NCBI GenBank assembly: GCA_022865445.1
Contig: JALHSX010000054.1
Span: forward strand, 1 to 18,581
Reading direction: 5' to 3'
Source: Thermoplasmata archaeon
Lineage (GTDB): Archaea > Thermoplasmatota > Thermoplasmata > UBA10834
DNA length: 18,581 bases
Below, in pieces: positions 13,768 through 18,581 of this stretch; position 1 is the stretch's first letter, and each line of letters starts with the position of its first letter. The position numbers and the translations under genes are program-made. The notes under the pieces are model-generated. The model saw only the letters and a list, made by a program, of their open reading frames with translations, searched no databases and was not told where the DNA came from.

Positions 13768-13960
13768 TCGTCTCACCCCCCTTCGCGACCCTGTCGAGGT
13801 CGATGTAATCGGCATCGCAAACGGGACACCTGAGGCGCGATAGCTTCTCGACGCCGAACCGCTCCCTGAGCTCCATATCTATCTTCTCGACTTTCTCCTT
13901 CGGGATGGTCTTGTCGCATTTGGGGCAGTAGTACACGCTTCGCCGAATCGAATTGCCCAT
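13745..13960 (-). CDS. Small zinc-ribbon protein
   Basis: From ATG 13960 it has 71 residues with two CxxC knuckles, CPKC (residues 12-15) and CPVC (45-48), separated by a charged helix (PKEKVEKIDMELRERFG). This is an archaeal small zinc-ribbon layout of unknown function. An AAGGTG ribosome-binding site nine bases ahead supports this start; a longer form from ATG 14011 (88 residues) would be nearly leaderless given the TATA element at 14035-14044 and cannot be excluded. It is the first gene of the operon with the creatininase-family gene and rpiA. Confidence 0.72.
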   Translation of the reverse strand: MGNSIRRSVYYCPKCDKTIPKEKVEKIDMELRERFGVEKLSRLRCPVCDADYIDLDRVAKGGETNVGKVAK

Positions 13961-14034
13961 ACATAAACGCACCTTGAGAGAGCGAGGCGCAAACTGGCCC
14001 CTGATGCTCATGCTCGCTCACTTGACCAGGACGT

Positions 14035-14044
14035 CCTTAATACT
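14035..14044. promoter_or_regulatory. TATA-like element in the divergent promoter between dph6 and the zinc-ribbon operon
   Basis: CCTTAATACT reads as AGTATTAAGG on the other strand, both TATA-like. It is the only good candidate in this short divergent region and sits about 30-40 bp ahead of dph6 ATG 14076 and 24-33 bp ahead of ATG 14011. Confidence 0.35.
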
Positions 14045-14075
14045 CACGAAGGCAATACTTCTCTGAAGAAAGGCC

Positions 14076-14756
14076 ATGAGGGTTTCCGCACTCTTCTCTG
14101 GGGGGAAGGATTCCGCATACGCGCTGTACTTGATGCAGCAGCAGGGCTGGGAGGTCGCCAGTCTCCTGACCGTCGTCCCAAAGGCCTCTGATTCTTACAT
14201 GTTCCATTATCCCAACATCCACTGGACCAAACTCCAAGCGGAGGCGATGGGGATACCTATCAAGTATCGCGAGAGTTCGGGCCTGAAAGAGGAGGAGCTC
14301 AAGGACGTCGAGGAGCTGATGAAGGGCGAAGACTGTGACGGGTTCGTGTGCGGTGCCATCGCCTCGGACTATCAGCGCTCCCGCCTGGACGAGATCGCCC
14401 ATAAGCTCGGCAAGCCACTCCACGCGCCGCTCTGGCGAAAGGACCAGGTAACGCTGCTCGAGGACATGGTCCACGCAGGGTTCAAGTTCATGATCGCAGG
14501 CGTGTACGCCGAAGGGTTTGACGAGGGCTGGCTCGGCAAGATCATCACGTCTCATTCGATAAGGGAACTCGAGAAGTTGAGGGACAAGTACAGGATCAGC
14601 GTATCGGGAGAGGGAGGGGAGATCGAGACGTTCGTGCTCGACGCACCGAACTTCTCCAAGTCGATACACATCGAGGAGGCCCATGCCAACTGGTCAAGGC
14701 ATTCGGGCAACTTCACCATACAGAAAGCCTCGTTAGAAGACAAGAAGAAGGTTTGA
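14076..14756 (+). CDS. dph6: Diphthine-ammonia ligase (Dph6-like)
   Basis: This 226-residue protein is an N-type ATP pyrophosphatase. The PP-loop SGGKDS is at 8-13, and the family-specific blocks GAIASDYQRSR (93-103) and SGEGGEIETFVLDAP (177-191) are intact. Dph6 makes the last step of diphthamide on elongation factor 2, adenylating diphthine and adding ammonia. The length matches archaeal members, which lack the eukaryotic C-terminal RidA-like domains. The ATG at 14076 is preceded by AAAGG. It is divergent from the zinc-ribbon operon and convergent with kamA. Confidence 0.93.
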   Translation: MRVSALFSGGKDSAYALYLMQQQGWEVASLLTVVPKASDSYMFHYPNIHWTKLQAEAMGIPIKYRESSGLKEEELKDVEELMKGEDCDGFVCGAIASDYQRSRLDEIAHKLGKPLHAPLWRKDQVTLLEDMVHAGFKFMIAGVYAEGFDEGWLGKIITSHSIRELEKLRDKYRISVSGEGGEIETFVLDAPNFSKSIHIEEAHANWSRHSGNFTIQKASLEDKKKV

Positions 14757-14766
14757 TGGGGGGTTG

Positions 14767-14788
14767 CGCAGGCCCCGAAGGGCCTGCG
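14767..14788. repeat. Strong 9-bp hairpin between convergent dph6 and kamA
   Basis: CGCAGGCCC-CGAA-GGGCCTGCG is a perfect inverted repeat with 9-bp GC-rich arms and a 4-base loop. It lies 10 bp after the dph6 stop and 9 bp before the kamA stop, the place of a bidirectional 3' end structure. No T-run follows on either strand, so it is more likely a 3' RNA stabiliser or pause element than a classic archaeal terminator. Confidence 0.6.
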
Positions 14789-14797
14789 ATATGTCGT

Positions 14798-16102
14798 CTA
14801 GAAGTCGTCGCACTTTGGAGAACGCTTAGTCTCTTTGTGATACGCTTTCCTGCGGGCCTCCCTCAGTGTGCCCTCAGGTGTGAGACACATCTTCCTGCCG
14901 GACAGAACAGCTGCAACGCCCTCTTTGGACTCGAGGTGCGGGTAGTCCTCACACATCCTGCAAGATGGCGGGCAGACGCTCAACCTGTCCCCCTCGACCT
15001 CCGGGAACTGGAATATCCCTCCCTCGTAGTTCCTCAGGATGACCCTCTTGTCGGACATCGATATGAGGTACTGCGGGCCAACTGGTATCTTGCCTCCGCC
15101 AGTAGGCGCGTCGATGATGAACTGCGGGACGGCGAAACCAGATGTGTGGCCTCTCATTGCCTCGATTATCTCTATCCCCTTCGCGATCGACGTCCTGAAG
15201 TGCTCGAGTCCCTTGGCTATGTCGCACTGGTAGAGGTAGTAGGGTCTGCACCTGATCCATGTCAGGTCCTGGCAGAGCTTCTTCATGATCGTGGGGCAGT
15301 CGTTCACACCCTTGAGCAGGACGGTCTGGTTCCCAACCGGGATGCCCGCGTCCACTAGCATCTCGACCGCGCGCTTCGATGCCGGGGTGATCTCCTTCGG
15401 ATGGTTGAAGTGCGTGTTGAGCCAGACGGGGTGATATTTCCGAAGCATCTTCACGAGCCCAGGCGTGATCCTGTATGGGTTCACGACTGGCGTTCTCGTG
15501 CCTATCCTCACAATCTGCACATGCTTGATCTTCCTGATCTCGCGGATGACCTTCTCGAGGAACTCGTCGGATACGAGGAGAGCGTCGCCGCCTGAAATTA
15601 GAACGTCCCTTATCTGTGGAGTGTCCCTGATGTAGTCGATTCCCTCCTTGATCTCCTCCCAGCTCCTCTGGTGATCCGTCTGGCCGACTATCCTGCGCCT
15701 GCAGCAGTGTCTGCAATACATGCTGCACTGGTCTGTTATCAACAGGAGCACTCGGTCAGGGTATCTGTGGGTCAGGCCTTCGTGGGGCGAGTCGACGGTC
15801 TCGCCGACGGTGTCCTCCATCTCGTCCTTCGTGAAATGTAGTTCGTGCGATGTCGGAACCGCCTGTTTCCTCACTGGATCGCTCGGATCGTCCGGGTCCA
15901 TCAGACTTGCGTAGTAGGGCGTGATCGCCATTCGCAAGTACTTCATTGAGTTGCGGATCTCGTCCGCCTCCTTCTTCGTGAGGTTGATGACCTGCGCGAG
16001 CGTCTCGACATCGGTTATGCGGTTCTTGACCTGCCACTTCCAGTCTGTCCACTGCTTGGGACTGACATTCTTCCAAAGCGGGATGTCCTTGTACCGTCTC
16101 AT
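14798..16102 (-). CDS. kamA: Lysine 2,3-aminomutase
   Basis: This 434-residue radical SAM enzyme has C126, C130 and C133 in the CSMYCRHC cluster motif. D294 (QCDIAKG), D331 and K338 (DAPTGGGK) match the lysine-binding aspartates and PLP lysine of characterised enzymes, and C377, C381 and C384 plus C406 resemble the zinc site. It converts L-lysine to L-beta-lysine, which in methanogenic archaea is acetylated by AblB to the osmolyte N-epsilon-acetyl-beta-lysine, or in others starts lysine degradation. No ablB is next to it; the acetyltransferase 0.9 kb upstream is of another type. The ATG at 16102 is preceded by two TATA-like elements. Confidence 0.95.
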   Translation of the reverse strand: MRRYKDIPLWKNVSPKQWTDWKWQVKNRITDVETLAQVINLTKKEADEIRNSMKYLRMAITPYYASLMDPDDPSDPVRKQAVPTSHELHFTKDEMEDTVGETVDSPHEGLTHRYPDRVLLLITDQCSMYCRHCCRRRIVGQTDHQRSWEEIKEGIDYIRDTPQIRDVLISGGDALLVSDEFLEKVIREIRKIKHVQIVRIGTRTPVVNPYRITPGLVKMLRKYHPVWLNTHFNHPKEITPASKRAVEMLVDAGIPVGNQTVLLKGVNDCPTIMKKLCQDLTWIRCRPYYLYQCDIAKGLEHFRTSIAKGIEIIEAMRGHTSGFAVPQFIIDAPTGGGKIPVGPQYLISMSDKRVILRNYEGGIFQFPEVEGDRLSVCPPSCRMCEDYPHLESKEGVAAVLSGRKMCLTPEGTLREARRKAYHKETKRSPKCDDF

Positions 16103-16138
16103 TACTGTCAGGCCTCCGGAGGGCCCCTATCAAAATGC

Positions 16139-16160
16139 GGTATATACTCCCTCTATATAG
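16139..16160 (-). promoter_or_regulatory. Two TATA-like elements ahead of kamA
   Basis: GTATATAC (about 16140-16147) and CTATATAG (16153-16160) lie 38-58 bp ahead of the kamA ATG. The nearer one would start transcription near 16117, inside a CCTCCGGAGG palindrome (16113-16122). Confidence 0.5.
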
Positions 16161-16209
16161 GTTGTATGTAGCGCACGCGAGACGACTGGCATGTTTGCAC
16201 CAGTCGCCC

Positions 16210-16950
16210 TCAAAGGCCCTTGCCACCACTCACGAGGAAGGCCACGCCGAAGCCCGCCAAGGCCGACGATATCCCGATGACGAGCATCTGGAGACCGCTT
16301 CTGTGAGGCCGCCCAACGGTCATCTTCGCCTTGTACCAGCCTATTATGAACAAAGTCAGAGCGCTCAAGATCAGTGAGCCGATTATTCCCATCAGGATCG
16401 CGTTGCCGGCGAAAATGAATGGGAGGAGCGGGATCAAGGATCCCACGATGGCAGCAATACCGACGAGCATAGCGCTCTTCCCTGCCTGCTTCTCGTCGAC
16501 AGGTGAGAGGTTGAGCTCGTGAGCCATCATGATGTCCAGCCAGGCCTTCGGCTTCATGGTTATATGCACGAGTATGTCCTCGAGCTCCTTACTGGGAACG
16601 CCCCAACGTTGCAGGATCGTCCGGACCTCTTCCTTCTCTTGCTCAGGCACCTCTTCTATCTCGCGCTTTTCGCGCTCGTATTCCGCAAGATAGAACTCGC
16701 GCCTCGCCGTAGTCGATGTGTAGGCTACTGCACCCATGGATATCGACTCTGCAAACGTGGCTGCTAGGCCACCTGCGAGAATGATCTTAAAGTCCTGAGA
16801 AGCGACGGCGACACCAAGAATGACACCCAGGACATTCACAATGCCGTCCTGACTGCCAAGGATGAAATCGGAAAGCAATCCAGGTTGCTTGTGCTGCTCA
16901 CCTGTGACGTCCTCGACCTCCCTACGCCAGAACTTGAGCCGCAGTGCCAT
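16210..16950 (-). CDS. VIT1/CCC1-family metal transporter
   Basis: With ATG 16950 the protein has 246 residues. LGSQDGIVNVLGVILGV (31-47) and AESISMGAVAYTSTTARREF (67-86) are the first two conserved helices of the family. A Glu-rich cytoplasmic segment (about 86-150, with EYEREKREIEE and MMAHEL) corresponds to the metal-binding domain of VIT1, and three helices follow (160-180, 185-206, 219-241). Members move Fe2+ or Mn2+ across membranes. The ATG was chosen because a TATA element at 16981-16990 lies downstream of the longer start (17013). It is followed by kamA, which has its own promoter. Confidence 0.9.
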   Translation of the reverse strand: MALRLKFWRREVEDVTGEQHKQPGLLSDFILGSQDGIVNVLGVILGVAVASQDFKIILAGGLAATFAESISMGAVAYTSTTARREFYLAEYEREKREIEEVPEQEKEEVRTILQRWGVPSKELEDILVHITMKPKAWLDIMMAHELNLSPVDEKQAGKSAMLVGIAAIVGSLIPLLPFIFAGNAILMGIIGSLILSALTLFIIGWYKAKMTVGRPHRSGLQMLVIGISSALAGFGVAFLVSGGKGL

Positions 16951-16980
16951 AAGACTACCCTCGGCAGTTAATGAAAATGA

Positions 16981-16990
16981 GGATATTAAG
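16981..16990 (-). promoter_or_regulatory. TATA box of the VIT1/CCC1-type gene
   Basis: The minus strand reads CTTAATATCC, placing the transcription start near 16960, about ten bases before ATG 16950. Confidence 0.5.
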
Positions 16991-17046
16991 ACATTCATCC
17001 GATCGATGCACAAGGAAAATCCTTCTCCCCTGACACCAATTCCGTC

Positions 17047-17634
17047 CTAACGAGCTTTCCACTCTTCCTTCAGAAGTGAGAATATCACATCGTCCGAGAA
17101 TCTGCCCTCTACGAAATAGTGATCCCTCAGCACGCCCTCTCTCTTGAAGCCCAGTCTTCGGATGAGCGTCTGAGAGCGCTTGTTATGATGAGAGATCAAT
17201 ACTTCGATGCGATGTAGGCCCATTTGATCGAAACCATATTGGATGATTGCACTGAGCGCCTCGGTCATGATCCCCTTGCCCCAGAAGGCAGGATTCAGAT
17301 CGTAGCCCATCTCCGCCTGGTACCGCTCTGGCTGAATCCATTTGTAGAACCCTGCGGATCCGATGAGATCGTCGCAACCCTTGACAGTCATGCCCCAGCG
17401 AATCCCACGCTTGAGCCTGAACACGTCCACGAAGTAGAGCTTCAACTCCGCGCGGGCATCACTCAAGTTCCGAGGACCCCCGTGGTCCTGACCTTCGACG
17501 ATCTCTTTCGTGTTGAAGTGTTCGAAGTACCATGGAGCGTCTTTGACAGTGACCTGTCTGAGCACCAATCTCCTGGTTTTGAGTACGGGGAACCGCGCAG
17601 TACTCCCTCGATTCGGCGCTACCTTGCCAGCCAT
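17047..17634 (-). CDS. GNAT-family N-acetyltransferase, RimJ/RimL-like
   Basis: With ATG 17634 the protein has 195 residues. LKTRRLVLRQVTVKDAPWYFEHF (18-40) is the usual start of RimJ/RimL-type enzymes, YDLNPAFWGKGIMTEAL (111-127) is the acetyl-CoA-binding motif A, and HHNKRSQTLIRRLGFKREGVLRD (149-171) is motif B. Relatives acetylate protein N-termini or small amines. A TATA box at 17659-17668 fits leaderless transcription at 17634 and excludes the longer start at 17703. The substrate is unknown; a link to beta-lysine from the nearby kamA is not supported by family. Confidence 0.88.
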   Translation of the reverse strand: MAGKVAPNRGSTARFPVLKTRRLVLRQVTVKDAPWYFEHFNTKEIVEGQDHGGPRNLSDARAELKLYFVDVFRLKRGIRWGMTVKGCDDLIGSAGFYKWIQPERYQAEMGYDLNPAFWGKGIMTEALSAIIQYGFDQMGLHRIEVLISHHNKRSQTLIRRLGFKREGVLRDHYFVEGRFSDDVIFSLLKEEWKAR

Positions 17635-17658
17635 ATTCCAGACCCGATTGACGGTTCT

Positions 17659-17668
17659 CCATATAATC
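17659..17668 (-). promoter_or_regulatory. TATA box of the acetyltransferase gene
   Basis: The minus strand reads CGATTATATG, about 25-34 bp ahead of ATG 17634, the spacing for a leaderless transcript. Confidence 0.5.
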
Positions 17669-17716
17669 GTATCAGAGGCTGTCGGGGACGGGAAGCATCT
17701 CATGAACTCAGCTGAG

Positions 17717-17773
17717 ATCTGGCCACTGATACTATGCAGACTTCAAGCTGGCAAAATCGAAGAATGGCCAGAT
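17717..17773. repeat. 9-bp inverted repeat flanking the tRNA-Pro 3' end
   Basis: ATCTGGCCA (17717-17725) and TGGCCAGAT (17765-17773) are perfect inverted copies 39 bp apart, beginning 8 bp past the tRNA-Pro CCA. The function is unknown; it could be a 3' trailer structure or an operator near the acetyltransferase promoter. Confidence 0.4.
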
Positions 17774-17780
17774 GTGGTGA

Positions 17781-17857
17781 TGGTGGGGTAGATCGGATTT
17801 GAACCGACGACCTCATGCTCCCAAAGCACGTATCATACCAAGCTAGACCACTACCCC
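17781..17857 (-). tRNA. tRNA-Pro (UGG); CCA encoded
   Basis: On the minus strand GGGGTAG (17857-17851) pairs with CTACCCC, A73 is at 17784 and CCA is in the DNA at 17781-17783. The anticodon stem CGTGC/GCATG encloses TTTGGGA, giving anticodon UGG. The T arm contains GGTTCAAATCC. No intron is present. A TATA-like CTTTTATTGC lies at 17891-17900. Confidence 0.95.
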
Positions 17858-17890
17858 ATGGTCGGCCTTGAGGCAGGATTAACGCCCTCC

Positions 17891-17900
17891 GCAATAAAAG
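17891..17900 (-). promoter_or_regulatory. Candidate TATA box of tRNA-Pro
   Basis: The minus strand reads CTTTTATTGC, 34-43 bp ahead of the mature tRNA 5' end, just after the upstream NTP pyrophosphatase gene. Confidence 0.45.
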
Positions 17901-17913
17901 GGTTCTGTCGAAT

Positions 17914-18468
17914 TCATGGCAGAAGCTTTGGTAGTTCATTCAAGAACAGTTTGATGGCCCTGCCTCTGTGCGATATTTTGTTCTTCTCTGCGATCTCGAT
18001 CTGGGCATAAGTCTTCACGTGGCCATCAGGCACGAAGACTGGATCATATCCGAAACCACCAGTCCCTGCCTTCTTCTCAGATATCGAGCCTTTCGCGACG
18101 CCTTTCGATATGTGAGGCTCCTTGCCTGGCGCGAGAAATCCTATGCAGCATTCGAACCTGGCAGAGCGATTCTTCATGCCTTCCATAAGACGCAATATTC
18201 CATCGCAGCCAACCGTCCTGAACACATACGAAGAGTAGACGCCAGGGAATCCCTTGAGCGCGTCGATGAACAAGCCGGAATCATCGATCATAATCGGCCT
18301 CTTGTATCTCTCAATGAGCCAATTCAAGCCCGGGACGATCGTCTCATCGAGCGTATCAGCTTGGACCTCGGGATATGTCGTCTTGATGCGCTCCAGCTCA
18401 TACCCGTGCTCCTTCATCTGCTGGGAGATCTCCCTGAACTTGCCGTCATTGCTCGTGACGAAGGCTAT
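17914..18468 (-). CDS. rdgB: XTP/dITP diphosphatase (HAM1/RdgB family) with non-canonical start
   Basis: The protein removes pyrophosphate from non-canonical purine NTPs (XTP, dITP, ITP). IAFVTSNDGKFREI contains the SNxxKxxE-type nucleotide-binding start, IMIDDSGLFIDALKGFPGVYS holds the DSGL motif with catalytic aspartates, and GFGYDPVF and SHRGRA are the later blocks. The first canonical start, ATG 18417, would delete the SNDGK motif. The frame instead needs ATA 18468, which overlaps the TAG of the upstream gene as ATAG and gives 184 residues, the family's length. ATA initiation, or a sequence error removing an ATG, are the options. It follows bud32 directly. Confidence 0.88.
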   Translation of the reverse strand: MAFVTSNDGKFREISQQMKEHGYELERIKTTYPEVQADTLDETIVPGLNWLIERYKRPIMIDDSGLFIDALKGFPGVYSSYVFRTVGCDGILRLMEGMKNRSARFECCIGFLAPGKEPHISKGVAKGSISEKKAGTGGFGYDPVFVPDGHVKTYAQIEIAEKNKISHRGRAIKLFLNELPKLLP

Positions 18469-18581
18469 TCTTTTCGCGTGTACCGCCCCCTCTTCTCGAT
18501 CTCCTCGACCTTCTTCAGGACCGCAACGCCTGCAGGAAAAGCCCGGACATATGAATCTTTGACAGCCTCATAGAGTTCGCT
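18465..18581 (-). CDS. bud32: Bud32 kinase (or Kae1-Bud32 fusion), C-terminal end
   Basis: Only the last 38 codons are in the window. The sequence YEAVKDSYVRAF followed by VEEIEKRGRYTRKE is the typical C-terminus of archaeal Bud32, the KEOPS kinase/ATPase that supports Kae1 in making threonylcarbamoyl-adenosine in tRNA. Whether it is fused to Kae1, as in many archaea, lies outside the window. Its TAG overlaps the frame of the downstream HAM1-family gene; bud32 next to this NTPase is a known archaeal arrangement. Confidence 0.85.
   Translation of the reverse strand, partial: SELYEAVKDSYVRAFPAGVAVLKKVEEIEKRGRYTRKE

Noticed and set aside
13021..13815. Longer creatininase-family start at 13815
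   Set aside because: It would overlap the zinc-ribbon gene further, and the strong ribosome-binding site sits ahead of ATG 13767.
16210..17013. Longer VIT1/CCC1 start at 17013
   Set aside because: The TATA box at 16981-16990 lies downstream of it, and the extra residues do not resemble the family.
17047..17703. Longer acetyltransferase start at 17703
   Set aside because: The TATA box at 17659-17668 lies inside this extension; ATG 17634 fits a leaderless transcript.
1..18581. CRISPR array, rRNA, integrase or prophage genes
   Set aside because: No regularly spaced direct repeats, rRNA segments or phage-type proteins were seen; the only mobile gene is tnpB.

Overview
The window is a piece of an archaeal chromosome, probably from an uncultured member of the Thermoplasmatota (the phylum is inferred; the archaeal domain is secure). 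Archaeal markers are PCNA, transcription factor S, ribosomal proteins L44e and S27e, aIF2-alpha, Nop10, a PAC2-family protein, diphthine-ammonia ligase, a Bud32 C-terminus next to a HAM1-type NTPase, an intron-bearing tRNA-Tyr, and TATA-type promoters 22-30 bp ahead of starts. Coding is dense and no gene-free stretch exceeds 300 bp.

Layout: 1-2175 (minus) is an operon of split transketolase (N then C subunit) and a transaldolase cut by the window edge. 2266-4086 (minus) holds purN, pcna and tfs. 4160-5431 (minus) is an unrecognised multi-pass membrane protein with a His-rich, basic tail. 5500-6906 is a solitary TnpB gene with hairpins downstream, a probable IS1341-type element with a possible omega-RNA region. 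7087-8879 (plus) pairs a CheY-like receiver with a seven-helix membrane protein carrying a DUF835 domain that contains an eight-cysteine insert. Then come tRNA-Tyr with an intron (minus) and a CopG-type regulator (plus) with no canonical start codon.

9582-11763 (minus) is the archaeal translation operon L44e-S27e-aIF2alpha-Nop10-PAC2. A winged-helix regulator (plus) lies divergent to it and its end overlaps convergent rpiA. rpiA, a creatininase-family amidohydrolase and a small zinc-ribbon protein form a minus-strand operon divergent from dph6. After a strong hairpin come kamA (lysine 2,3-aminomutase), a VIT1/CCC1-type transporter, a RimJ/RimL-like acetyltransferase and tRNA-Pro (all minus). 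The end holds a HAM1/RdgB NTP pyrophosphatase, also without a canonical start, and the 3' end of a Bud32 kinase gene.

Functionally, transketolase, transaldolase and RpiA cover most of the non-oxidative pentose phosphate pathway and feed ribose-5-phosphate to purine synthesis (PurN). The rest is replication, transcription and translation housekeeping. The most unusual parts are the cysteine-rich DUF835/CheY pair, the TnpB element with its downstream structures, and the two conserved genes that seem to start at non-standard codons.
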